Shown here in pieces: positions 1 to 7,867 of a stretch of 53,530 nucleotides of DNA. Source of the DNA: Bacteroidota bacterium (GTDB lineage: Bacteria; Bacteroidota; Bacteroidia; B-17B0; Aurantibacillaceae); assembly GCA_018267475.1 (NCBI GenBank), contig JAFDYI010000026.1, positions 1-53,530 of the forward strand, in the 5' to 3' direction. Position 1 is the stretch's first letter, and every line of letters starts with the position of its first letter. The notes under the pieces are model-generated. The model searched no databases and had not been told where the DNA came from. It saw only the letters and a program-made list of their open reading frames with translations. Made by a program: the position numbers and the translations under genes.

Positions 1-8
1 ACCGACAT

Positions 9-20
9 GCTTCGCGAAGC
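9..20. repeat. 12-bp perfect palindrome GCTTCGCGAAGC
   Basis: Perfect self-complementary 12-mer in the GC-rich edge segment. It could be part of a dispersed repeat or a protein-binding site. No function can be assigned from one copy. Confidence 0.4.
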
Positions 21-202
21 GTTACGACCGCTTCTAGGCTCGCATGCGGCTATCGCTGCTGAAAACCTCCTCTCACGAATCATTTTTTTTATCTCTACCT
101 GCCGTTTTTTTTGCACTAAAAAATGTCTTAAAAAAATAATCCGGCGAAAATAATTTTTCAACATATTTTCTAAAAAAAGTTGCTTTTACCAAAATATTGT
201 AG

Positions 203-210
203 TACATTCG
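203..210 (+). promoter_or_regulatory. Possible -7 box (TACATTCG)
   Basis: One mismatch from the Bacteroidota TAnnTTTG element, about 140 bases ahead of the ATG at 349. No convincing TTTG -33 element. If used, it leaves a long leader containing the 262-280 hairpin. Confidence 0.25.
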
Positions 211-261
211 CATGTATAAGTGTCTGCTATCTTATCAAAGGCCGGAAAAACAAAAGAACTT

Positions 262-280
262 ACCCTATACGTGATAGGGT
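262..280 (+). promoter_or_regulatory. Leader hairpin ACCCTAT-acgtg-ATAGGGT
   Basis: Perfect 7-bp inverted repeat with a 5-base loop, followed on the plus strand by an A-run rather than a T-run, so it does not look like a forward terminator. It could be an operator or an RNA hairpin in the leader of the gene at 349. Confidence 0.35.
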
Positions 281-348
281 TAAAAAAAAAGTAGAAACAC
301 TACAAAAAGAAAACATTGAAATTAAAAAATGCTTTGAATAAAAACAGC

Positions 349-1311
349 ATGTTAAATTTTAAATACAAAATACTGATTGCCCTATTTGTTTTTGGAAGTA
401 TTGGCATCTCTCAAACGCTAATTCCTTTTGATGACAGCTCTGCTATTTGGAATGTCGCTACTACACATCCAAACGGTAATATGCAAAACCCTAACTTTGT
501 TCAAACTAATACAAAAATCTATGGCTTTAAAGGCGATACTACCATCAATTCTGCGCTTTGGCGCAGACTGTTCTGTACAAACGATACAAATTTCAACACA
601 TCAATACATTTAAGGAGAGTCGGCTACATAAGGCAGGTAAGCAAATGGGTACTATTTATAGATACATTATCAAACCTTGACACGTTGTATAATTTTAATC
701 TTCATGTAGGGGATTCGATAAAGTACAATATATGTGTGCAACACCCATACATTTTTGTTTCTTCGATTGACAGCCTGCATATTGGCTCAAATTATTATAA
801 ACGGTTTTCCTTTTCTGAGCCGTTAAACTGTCCTAATAGTTTTTCATATTTAAAAGAAGTGTGGATTGAAAATATAGGTAGTTTACATAACCCATTAAAT
901 TCATTAAACCCACACATTACCTCTGAGGAGTACCCTGACACGATGAATCTTACTTGCTACAAACAAACAGATACGGTTGTGTGGCATAACTCTAATTATA
1001 ATGATTGCGTTGTAAACATTGTTTTATCCTTGGGTAAAACAATAAATGAAAAAATAAAAATAACTCTATACCCCAACCCCAGCTCAGGTATTTTATATGC
1101 TAATATAGAGGTGCAAAATGCAGGTGCCGTACTGCTGCAAGTGCAGGATATGAACGGCAGGCTGCTGTACCAACAAAACTACGGCACCAATGCAGGCAGC
1201 AATACCTATAAAATAGATATAAGCAGTTTAGATGCGGGCATCTATTTTGTGAGCCTTAGCGATGCCGATGGCGCGCCCATAAAGCAAGATAAAATAGTGT
1301 TGTATAAATAG
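349..1311 (+). CDS. T9SS type A sorting-domain protein, secreted, unknown function
   Basis: About 320 residues. The ATG at 349 is chosen over an in-frame TTG 33 bases upstream because it directly precedes a typical signal peptide (KYK, then a hydrophobic LIALFVFG stretch, ending near SQ). The middle (about 30-230) resembles no family I recognise. The last 80 residues are a type A T9SS sorting domain with the YPNPSSG motif, a QDMNGRLLY strand and a DISSLDAGIYFVSL strand ending in KIVLYK. The protein should be exported by Sec and then moved to the surface by the type IX system, with the C-terminus cleaved. The last 165 bases plus the downstream flank are nearly identical to an inverted copy at 50826-51036. 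Confidence 0.8.
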   Translation: MLNFKYKILIALFVFGSIGISQTLIPFDDSSAIWNVATTHPNGNMQNPNFVQTNTKIYGFKGDTTINSALWRRLFCTNDTNFNTSIHLRRVGYIRQVSKWVLFIDTLSNLDTLYNFNLHVGDSIKYNICVQHPYIFVSSIDSLHIGSNYYKRFSFSEPLNCPNSFSYLKEVWIENIGSLHNPLNSLNPHITSEEYPDTMNLTCYKQTDTVVWHNSNYNDCVVNIVLSLGKTINEKIKITLYPNPSSGILYANIEVQNAGAVLLQVQDMNGRLLYQQNYGTNAGSNTYKIDISSLDAGIYFVSLSDADGAPIKQDKIVLYK

Positions 1312-1357
1312 GGTTGCCTTTGCTTTTTTTAGGAGCTAAACGTATTACAAAAAACGT
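1147..1357 (+). repeat. Dispersed 211-bp sorting-domain repeat, copy 1
   Basis: Matches the minus strand of 50826-51036 with about 8 mismatches and no gaps by eye (about 96%). It covers the end of the sorting domain and continues about 45 bases past the stop codon through a T-run and a conserved AGGAGCTAAACGTATT segment. Conservation outside the coding part argues for recent duplication or gene conversion rather than protein-level selection alone. Confidence 0.85.
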
Positions 1358-1479
1358 TTTTTTATACCCACTTAAAAAAATGCAATTGTGCCGATGCTTT
1401 GCAGGCTAAGTTCTATTTCTAAAAAAACTATTTTCTATTTACGATTTTAAAAACAGTCCATAGCATCGCTAAAATTTCG

Positions 1480-1487
1480 TATTTTTG
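1480..1487 (+). promoter_or_regulatory. -7 box TATTTTTG for the gene at 1494
   Basis: Fits TAnnTTTG and ends 6 bases before the ATG at 1494, implying a very short leader. No clear -33 element. It also argues against the in-frame TTG codons at 1485 and 1488, which lie in or next to the box. Confidence 0.45.
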
Positions 1488-1493
1488 TTGCGT

Positions 1494-2057
1494 ATGAATA
1501 CCGATGATATACAGCTAATAGGCAAGCGCATTAGTGTGCTAAAAACAAACGATGTAGTAAGTTTTGTAATCATTCCTACTGCGCAAAACTGGAAAACACA
1601 CGCCCTGTTTATATGGCTTTTTTTATGGACGGTAAGCGGCATTGTGGTGGCCGTTAACTATTTTACCATTAGCAACCCGCAAGCCAAAATACTGATATTA
1701 GTGTGGCTTGGTTTCTGGGCGTATTTTGAATTTAAAATATCTAAAACCTTTATTTTTAAACGATTTGGAAAAGAAAAAATTTGGATAAAAAAAGATACCT
1801 TAAACTATTGGCGCGATGTAATGGGGCGAGGAAAGCAACACCATTTTGAGTTAGAGCTTGTAAAAGATTTACAGCTGGTAGAAAAAAACAAAAAAAACTT
1901 TTTTCAATTTATGAACGAATCGTTTTGGGTATTAGGCAGCGAAAACATTTCCTTTTCTTACGGAACAAAAGAATATAAAATGGGCATTCAGCTAAGAGAA
2001 GACGATGCCCGCGAGCTATTTAAACAAATACGATACGCTATAAAAAACGCTAACTAA
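1494..2057 (+). CDS. Small membrane protein of unknown function
   Basis: 187 residues from the ATG at 1494. Two adjacent hydrophobic segments (about 38-55 and 64-80, rich in W, F, L and I) form a likely membrane hairpin, followed by a charged soluble domain of about 105 residues that could resemble a PH-like fold, though I cannot confirm this. It ends 11 bases before kdsB and may be co-transcribed with it. No catalytic motif is visible. Confidence 0.6.
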   Translation: MNTDDIQLIGKRISVLKTNDVVSFVIIPTAQNWKTHALFIWLFLWTVSGIVVAVNYFTISNPQAKILILVWLGFWAYFEFKISKTFIFKRFGKEKIWIKKDTLNYWRDVMGRGKQHHFELELVKDLQLVEKNKKNFFQFMNESFWVLGSENISFSYGTKEYKMGIQLREDDARELFKQIRYAIKNAN

Positions 2058-2068
2058 AAAAACCAAAC

Positions 2069-2809
2069 ATGATACTAGGAATAATTCCTGCTCGATACGC
2101 CTCTACACGCTTCCCAGGCAAACCGCTAATACCCATACAAGGAAAAAGCATGATACAGCGCGTGTACGAACAAGCACAAAAATCAAAAAAACTGCAAAAA
2201 ATAGTAGTGGCTACCGACGACGAGCGTATTTTTAATCATGTAAAAAGTTTTGGCGGCCATGTACTCATGACACAAGCACAACACCCCAGCGGCACCGACC
2301 GATGCTACGATGCCCTGCAACAAATACATGAAACATACAACTACGTTATTAACATACAAGGCGATGAACCTTTTATAGATCCTACCCAAATAGATTTATT
2401 AGCTCAACAGTGCGACGGAAAAACAGAGTTGGCAACCCTTATGATTCCGGTAGATACGCACGAGGTATTGTTTGATACCGGCGAAGTAAAAATTACTTTT
2501 AATACTCAATACGAAGCGCTTTATTTTTCAAGAGAAGTAATACCGCATTTAAAAAATATAGATAAAAAAGAATGGCATACACACCACACCTATTATCGCC
2601 ATGTAGGTATGTACGCTTACCGAACCGATGTGCTGCAAAAAATTACCCAATTAGCTCCATCAAGTTTAGAAAAAGCTGAATCGTTGGAACAATTGCGCTG
2701 GATAGAAAATGGATTTAAAATAAAAGTAGCCGTTACCCATTTTGACAGCCATTGTATTGATACCCCCGAAGATGTAGATAAAGTATTGCGTTTAATGAAG
2801 TTAAAATAA
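2069..2809 (+). CDS. kdsB: 3-deoxy-manno-octulosonate cytidylyltransferase
   Basis: 246 residues, the usual size for KdsB. It activates Kdo with CTP to CMP-Kdo in the cytoplasm, the donor for the first inner-core sugars on lipid A. The N-terminus shows the nucleotidyltransferase signature IPARYASTRFPGKPL. VATDDERI, GTDRC and NIQGDEPFI follow in the family order, and HCIDTPEDVDKV closes the protein. Together with the GT9 glycosyltransferase downstream it points to an LPS-bearing outer membrane. The ATG at 2069 gives the expected N-terminus. Confidence 0.95.
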   Translation: MILGIIPARYASTRFPGKPLIPIQGKSMIQRVYEQAQKSKKLQKIVVATDDERIFNHVKSFGGHVLMTQAQHPSGTDRCYDALQQIHETYNYVINIQGDEPFIDPTQIDLLAQQCDGKTELATLMIPVDTHEVLFDTGEVKITFNTQYEALYFSREVIPHLKNIDKKEWHTHHTYYRHVGMYAYRTDVLQKITQLAPSSLEKAESLEQLRWIENGFKIKVAVTHFDSHCIDTPEDVDKVLRLMKLK

Positions 2810-2817
2810 ACTTTACG

Positions 2818-2825
2818 TACCTTTG
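2818..2825 (+). promoter_or_regulatory. -7 box TACCTTTG for the gldA-like gene
   Basis: Exact TAnnTTTG match 4 bases before the ATG at 2830, after the kdsB stop. Leader would be very short or absent. No -33 TTTG at the expected distance. Confidence 0.5.
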
Positions 2826-2829
2826 CCCT

Positions 2830-3738
2830 ATGTCTATAAAAGTAGAAAACATTACCAAGCTATACGGCGCGCAAAAAGCCTTAGATGCCGTTTCCTTTGA
2901 AATAAAAAGCGGTGAAATTATTGGCTTTTTAGGGCCTAATGGCGCCGGCAAAAGTACGTTGATGAAAATTCTTACCTGCTACATACCTCAAACAAGCGGC
3001 AAAGCTTGGGTATGCGGCTTTGATGTACAAGAACAAGCGCTTGAAGTGCGCAAGCAAGTAGGGTACTTGCCCGAACACAACCCCCTGTATTTAGATATGT
3101 ACGTAAAGGAGTACTTAGAGTTTATAGGAGGCCTACACCACATAGCAAACAAAACAAAACAAGTAGCCGAAATGATAGAGCGCGTGGGCTTGCAAATAGA
3201 ACAAAATAAAAAAATAGGCGCTTTATCCAAGGGATACCGCCAGCGCGTGGGCTTGGCGCAAGCCCTCATACACAACCCCAAAGTACTTATTTTAGATGAA
3301 CCCACATCAGGCTTAGACCCCAACCAGTTAGAAGAAATAAGAAACCTCATCAAAGAAACCGGTAAAGAAAAAACCGTAATGCTAAGCACCCACATTATGC
3401 AAGAAGTAGAAGCCGTGTGCGACCGTGTTATTATTATAAACAAAGGTGTTTTAGCGGCTAATGACGATACCCAACACCTACGTCAAAGCACCAAACAAAA
3501 ACAAATTTTGCGCGTAGAGTTTGACAAAGAAACATCAAAAAATTCGCTAAAAAATATAGAAGGCGTATTGGAAGTGCAACATATAGAGGGTTTTTCTTGG
3601 TTTATTATTACAGAAATAGAAACCGATGCCCGAAAAGACATCTTTAATTATGCGGTAAAACACCAGCTGAGCGTACTTGGAATACAGAAAGAAGAACAAA
3701 AATTAGAAGACATTTTTAAACAACTCACTAAAAAATAA
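2830..3738 (+). CDS. gldA: Gliding-motility ABC transporter ATP-binding subunit GldA
   Basis: 302 residues. Complete ABC ATPase: Walker A GPNGAGKST (35-43), a Q-loop near residue 77 (QVGYLPEHNPLY), signature LSKGYRQRVGLAQAL, Walker B KVLILDEPTSGLDPNQ and the H-loop STHIMQEVEAVCD. The C-terminal 80 residues follow the extended tail of GldA-type subunits. In Bacteroidota GldA works with the GldF/GldG membrane subunits; neither is in this window, so assignment to GldA rather than another ABC-2 type ATPase rests on overall similarity. The next gene starts directly after the stop with a TTG, so the two are probably co-translated. Confidence 0.8.
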   Translation: MSIKVENITKLYGAQKALDAVSFEIKSGEIIGFLGPNGAGKSTLMKILTCYIPQTSGKAWVCGFDVQEQALEVRKQVGYLPEHNPLYLDMYVKEYLEFIGGLHHIANKTKQVAEMIERVGLQIEQNKKIGALSKGYRQRVGLAQALIHNPKVLILDEPTSGLDPNQLEEIRNLIKETGKEKTVMLSTHIMQEVEAVCDRVIIINKGVLAANDDTQHLRQSTKQKQILRVEFDKETSKNSLKNIEGVLEVQHIEGFSWFIITEIETDARKDIFNYAVKHQLSVLGIQKEEQKLEDIFKQLTKK

Positions 3739-3739
3739 G

Positions 3740-4696
3740 TTGAAAATTCTTGTTATACGGTTTTCTTCTATAGGCGATATCGTGCTTACTTCGCCCGTTG
3801 TACGTTGTCTAAAAAAACAAATGCCTTCTGCCGAAATACACTTTTTAGTAAAAGAAAACTTTAAACCTGTTGTAGAAAACAATCCTTATCTATCAAAAAT
3901 ATACAGTATAAAAGAGCAGGTAAAAGAAGTGCTGCCCCTGCTGCAAGCCGAATCGTATGATTATGTGATAGACCTACATCACAACTTACGAAGCGCTCAG
4001 GTAAAACAGGCTCTATCCTGCAAAAATTACAGCTTTAACAAACTGAACATACAAAAGTGGTTATTGGTTTATTTTAAAATAAACAAACTGCCCAAGCAAC
4101 ATATTGTAGATAGGTATTTTGAAACCGTACAAACGTTAGGGGTACAAAATGATAAAGAAGGATTGGATTTTTTTATTTCTGAAACGAACTATATCAATAC
4201 ACAGGAAGTATTTGGCTTTCAACAATACCACGCTTTAGTAACAGGGGGCTCTTATTTTACGAAAAAAATACCCTTACAAAAGTTAGAAGAAATTTGCATT
4301 TTAAGCGATAAGCCACTTATTCTTTTAGGCGGAAAGGAAGACGAGCCGGTAGGTTTGCTGCTTGAAGAAAAATACCCTCAAAAAGTATTTTCTGCTTGCG
4401 GAAAATATACCTTGCAGCAATCGGCGTCTATCATACAGCAGGCTGAAAAAGTTATTACCGGCGATACCGGGTTGATGCACATCGCTTCTGCCTTTAAAAA
4501 AGATATTTTTTCTTTATGGGGAAACACCGTACCCGAATTTGGTATGTATCCCTACTTGCCCGGTGAAAAAAGCCGGCTATTAGAAGTAAAAAATCTTTCG
4601 TGCCGCCCTTGCTCCAAACTAGGATATCATCAATGCCCAAAAAAACATTTTAAGTGCATGAATGAATTAGAGGTCAAAAAAATTTTTAATTCGTAA
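3740..4696 (+). CDS. GT9-family heptosyltransferase-like glycosyltransferase
   Basis: 318 residues starting at TTG 3740, right after the gldA stop; this start gives the canonical family opening KILVIRFSSIGDIVLTSPVVRCLK. Later landmarks are DYVIDLHHNLRS, LVTGGSYFTKK, ILLGGKEDEPVG and the GDTGLMHIASAFK motif that in GT9 enzymes contacts the ADP-sugar. A C-terminal cysteine cluster (CRPCSKLGYHQCPKKHFKC) is typical of this family. It likely adds heptose or a related sugar to the LPS core at the inner membrane; the acceptor cannot be read from sequence. Confidence 0.88.
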   Translation: MKILVIRFSSIGDIVLTSPVVRCLKKQMPSAEIHFLVKENFKPVVENNPYLSKIYSIKEQVKEVLPLLQAESYDYVIDLHHNLRSAQVKQALSCKNYSFNKLNIQKWLLVYFKINKLPKQHIVDRYFETVQTLGVQNDKEGLDFFISETNYINTQEVFGFQQYHALVTGGSYFTKKIPLQKLEEICILSDKPLILLGGKEDEPVGLLLEEKYPQKVFSACGKYTLQQSASIIQQAEKVITGDTGLMHIASAFKKDIFSLWGNTVPEFGMYPYLPGEKSRLLEVKNLSCRPCSKLGYHQCPKKHFKCMNELEVKKIFNS

Positions 4697-4724
4697 AAAG
4701 GTGAGCGCAAAAAATTAAAAAAAA

Positions 4725-6287
4725 CTACTTTTTCATCAGTACATAATTCTTGTTAGTTTCTGATTTAGCAATACCAAACTCAAACACCGTTAGTTCGCTG
4801 ATACTATCTTTGTAACCTTCGGCACTTATTACAATTTTATAGTCGCCGGGTTGCAGGGCAATAATATATTTTCCGTTGGTTTTATTGGGGGTAAAGGTAG
4901 CATCGGTATTATTTTTTTTATTAGTAGCTGTAATCACAATATCTAAATCGGCGGTATTGGTAGAGTCGCTTCGGGTTATTTTTCCTCTATATACGCTGTA
5001 ATGTTGTTCGTTTTCTTCAAACTTGATGCGATAAATATCTAAATCGCCCATGCCTTTGGGGCGTAGGGCACTGATATAGCCTGCCCTGTTATCGGGCAGT
5101 ATGGATATTTGGCGCTCGTCATCAGCGGTATTAAGAGGGTAGCCTAAGTTAATAGGTTCGCCCCAAGTATTGGTGCTTGCGTCCCACTCGCATTTAAATA
5201 AATCAAAACCACCCATGCTGTTATGCCCTTCTGACGAGAAGTACAGCGTTTTTCCATCGGCCGACAGCCACGGAAAATCTTCGCGGTATTTGGTGTTTAT
5301 TTTGGGGCCTAAATTTACCGGTAAGCCCCAGCCTCCGGTGGGCAAGCGCTTAGAAGTGTATATATCGGTTTCGCCGATTGAATTTTTATCATTGCGTACA
5401 AAGTATAACACGGGGCCTTCATCGGTATTAAAAATAGAGCCTGAATATTCTTTTGCGTTGTTTACATTTTCGCTTAGCTTTTCTATCTTCGTGTAGCTGT
5501 TGTTTTTTTTTCGGGTAATGTAAAGGTCTTCTACTTCTTTTATATGGTCTATATACACTACCAGTTCGCTTCCATCAGGATTGATGCCCACAATTTGCTC
5601 ATCTAAATTAGTGTTTACCATGTTGCCTACATTTTGGGCTTTGTTCCATTTTCCGTCCAATACGGTACACATAAAAGCATCGGAAGAGTAGTAGCCATCG
5701 GCCTCTACGGTGGTGGTATGCCCACCTTTACGCCTTGAAGTAAAAAAGAGCAGCTGCTCGTCCGATGTTATCCAAGGATAATAGTCCGGAAACTCTGAGT
5801 TTACTTCCGGTCCGGCATTGGTAAAGCTAATGTTGATGGGATGCTGTATCAATATCTTTGCATTTTCGCACTGCTCTATACTGTGGTCGGCCTTATCGCT
5901 TTCTTCTTTATTTTTCGGTACCAGTTCTTTGTATTTAGTATAGGCTTGTATGGCTTCGTCAAACTTATTGGCTAAGTGGTAGGCCCTTCCCAACCAAAAC
6001 CATACATCGGCTTGCGTTTTTGTGTTTTTGCTGGCTGTTTCTAAATAAGGAATGGCTGCTGTTTTATCGTAATTGGTGCGTATGTAGCAATAGCCTAAGC
6101 GGTAGTTGTATAAGGCGTCGTCGGGTTCGCGCTTTACCAACTCTTTGTACATAGGTAAAGCCATTATAAAGTTGTAATTTTTAAAATGTTCGGCAGCATC
6201 TTCAGGCTCCCACTTTCCCTTTGGTTTTGCTTGCGAAAATGCGGAAGCCGCTATTAGTACAAAAAGTAAAAGGCACGTTTTTTTCAT
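4725..6287 (-). CDS. TPR / PD40 propeller / CRD protein, PorE-like but without an OmpA domain
   Basis: 520 residues with a signal peptide (KKTCLLLFVLIAASAFS-QA). Residues about 25-140 are TPR repeats (MYKELVKREPDDALYNYRLGYCYI, then YLETASKN), 170-400 are PD40/WD40-like propeller blades (FPDYYPWITSDEQLLFFTSRR, FPWLSADGKTLYFSSEG, DLFKCEW), and 410-500 resemble a carboxypeptidase-regulatory-like domain (YRGKITRSD, YIIALQPGDYKIVISAEGY). This is the domain order of PorE and related T9SS periplasmic proteins, but it stops at VLMKK where those carry an OmpA-like peptidoglycan-binding domain. Probably periplasmic; role in secretion is inference. Confidence 0.8.
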   Translation of the reverse strand: MKKTCLLLFVLIAASAFSQAKPKGKWEPEDAAEHFKNYNFIMALPMYKELVKREPDDALYNYRLGYCYIRTNYDKTAAIPYLETASKNTKTQADVWFWLGRAYHLANKFDEAIQAYTKYKELVPKNKEESDKADHSIEQCENAKILIQHPINISFTNAGPEVNSEFPDYYPWITSDEQLLFFTSRRKGGHTTTVEADGYYSSDAFMCTVLDGKWNKAQNVGNMVNTNLDEQIVGINPDGSELVVYIDHIKEVEDLYITRKKNNSYTKIEKLSENVNNAKEYSGSIFNTDEGPVLYFVRNDKNSIGETDIYTSKRLPTGGWGLPVNLGPKINTKYREDFPWLSADGKTLYFSSEGHNSMGGFDLFKCEWDASTNTWGEPINLGYPLNTADDERQISILPDNRAGYISALRPKGMGDLDIYRIKFEENEQHYSVYRGKITRSDSTNTADLDIVITATNKKNNTDATFTPNKTNGKYIIALQPGDYKIVISAEGYKDSISELTVFEFGIAKSETNKNYVLMKK

Positions 6288-6329
6288 AATGAAAATGCTT
6301 GCTAAAAGTACTTATTTTTTTATAAAAAG

Positions 6330-6337
6330 CAAATTTA
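6330..6337 (-). promoter_or_regulatory. -7 box TAAATTTG (minus) for the PorE-like gene
   Basis: Reverse complement fits TAnnTTTG about 42 bases upstream of the ATG at 6287. No clear -33 element. Confidence 0.4.
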
Positions 6338-6398
6338 TTTTTCTTTTTTCATTGTTCTTAGAGGAAATAATAGTATTATAGCTTCCAAATTTTCACAC

Positions 6399-7781
6399 AT
6401 GAGATACTCGCGAACCATACAAAAAATAGCTTTTTTTTCTTTTGGTTTATTTTTTATTTCTACAGAAGTGTTGGCTCGTGCCGGAGGCGGCGGAGGGGGC
6501 GGAAGCAGCAGTGGTGGCGGTGGAGGCTGGAGCGGTGGCGGAAGCTACGATTACGACGGAGGTGGTAGCGGCGGCAGTATAGACGCTAATCCCATACATA
6601 TTGTTTTAATTGTAATTGCTGTCTTTGCGTTTTATTATCTCAAAAATAGAGGGAATTTTAGCTCCTTTTTTAATAACGAGCAGAGCAACATGCCTAACAA
6701 AGCAATGCCGGAAGGTTTGGATACAAAAAAAATACAACTCTCTTTTATGGGCATACAAGATGCTTGGCAAAAAAAAGAATTGAAAAGCGTGCGCCGCTGG
6801 ATTTCTGATGGGGTGTATCAACGTTTTAATGCTCAGTTTGCCATGATGAATAAACTGCAGCAAACCAACTATCTAAGCAATATAAAAATAAACGCTATTA
6901 AATTAGCCAACACACAAACAGACGGAAAATACCAAACCGCCGACGTGGCCATTTTTTTCACTATGGATGATGAGTTTATTAGCGATAAATACAAAAGCTT
7001 TAATCAAAAGTACAAAGGCGAAAGTGCTATGGAGTACTGGACTTTTATTAAAAAAAGCGAGGCTCATACTCAAAAAAATTTATACGACAACAACAACTGC
7101 CCCAATTGCGGCGCCCCTTTTGATGTGGATATGGGAGAGATTAGCCGATGCAGCTCTTGCGGCACCCTTACCAACAATGCCTCTTATGATTGGGTACTCA
7201 GCGAAATAACACAAGAAAATGATTATACCGGAAACAATGAAAACTACGAAGGGCTAAGAGAGCTGACTCAAGGCGATGATTTGTTTTCTATTCAACGCAT
7301 ACAAGATATTGCCTCTAACGTGTTTATGCAAACGATGGAGGTACTTTCGGGTGCTGACAATAAAAAATTAAGCCGCTTTGCCGATGAAGCTACTACACAG
7401 CATATTCTTCAATTAAAAAAACAATGGGGCAGCTTTGTATTTGATAGACTGTATTTAAACACCGTAGATATAGATAATTACCAAATAGATGAGGAACGAC
7501 TGCATATTTTATTTTCGATGAAAGCAACGTATCAACGTGTACAGGCCGGAGAAAAACTATCTTTGATAGATAGCGAAATGGTGAGCGAACGCTTTTATAT
7601 GGTGTTATCAAAAAATAAAAACGCGCTGCAAACCACACAAAAAGAAACCGTATATAGCCACGAATGCACAAGCTGCGGCGCTCCCTACACCGACACCACT
7701 AATGAGGTATGCCCCTATTGCCAAGCACCCGTTCTTGATTTTAACAAAAATTGGGTACTCACTGCTTTTAAGACTGCTTAA
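6399..7781 (+). CDS. Membrane protein with two Tim44-like domains alternating with two zinc ribbons
   Basis: 460 residues. Signal-like N-terminus (to about 27), then a Gly/Ser-rich linker (28-62) like those of bacterial Tim44-domain proteins, one membrane segment (about 68-84, IHIVLIVIAVFAFYYL), and a Tim44-like domain (about 105-215, KIQLSFMGIQDAWQKKELKSVRRWI). A first zinc ribbon CPNCGAP...CSSCGTL lies near 233-258. A second Tim44-like region follows (about 285-410) and a second ribbon CTSCGAP...CPYCQAP (about 423-445). Each ribbon is followed by a matching NxxWVL phrase, so the protein looks internally duplicated. Function unknown. Confidence 0.75.
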   Translation: MRYSRTIQKIAFFSFGLFFISTEVLARAGGGGGGGSSSGGGGGWSGGGSYDYDGGGSGGSIDANPIHIVLIVIAVFAFYYLKNRGNFSSFFNNEQSNMPNKAMPEGLDTKKIQLSFMGIQDAWQKKELKSVRRWISDGVYQRFNAQFAMMNKLQQTNYLSNIKINAIKLANTQTDGKYQTADVAIFFTMDDEFISDKYKSFNQKYKGESAMEYWTFIKKSEAHTQKNLYDNNNCPNCGAPFDVDMGEISRCSSCGTLTNNASYDWVLSEITQENDYTGNNENYEGLRELTQGDDLFSIQRIQDIASNVFMQTMEVLSGADNKKLSRFADEATTQHILQLKKQWGSFVFDRLYLNTVDIDNYQIDEERLHILFSMKATYQRVQAGEKLSLIDSEMVSERFYMVLSKNKNALQTTQKETVYSHECTSCGAPYTDTTNEVCPYCQAPVLDFNKNWVLTAFKTA

Positions 7782-7830
7782 AATTAACTAAATTTAAGGT
7801 TTTTTTTGATTGAAAATTCCATAAAGAAAA

Positions 7831-7838
7831 TACATTTG
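7831..7838 (+). promoter_or_regulatory. -7 box TACATTTG for the type B cargo gene
   Basis: Exact TAnnTTTG match about 30 bases before the ATG at 7868; TTG-containing sequence about 18-22 bases upstream (7801-7812) may serve as the -33 element. Confidence 0.55.
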
Positions 7839-7867
7839 TACTTCCATTCATTTTTTTGATAAGTACT

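Larger units (their letters stand above)
1..348. other. Left-edge non-coding stretch and leader
   Basis: No recognised gene lies here. The first 83 bases are more GC-rich than what follows and contain a 12-bp palindrome. On the minus strand an ATG at 83-81 opens a frame that runs off the window edge; it matches no family I know and may be chance. From about 90 onward the sequence is AT-rich leader for the downstream T9SS protein, with a possible -7 box at 203-210 and a hairpin at 262-280. Confidence 0.5.

Noticed and set aside
1312-1360. Rho-independent terminator after the first gene
   Set aside because: AAAAAACGTTTTTT is self-complementary but too AT-rich and loopless to be called with confidence, although the surrounding block is conserved in the second copy.
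2988-3443. Long minus-strand open frame inside gldA
   Set aside because: Antisense shadow of a conserved ABC ATPase; Cys/Ser-rich and without domain signatures.
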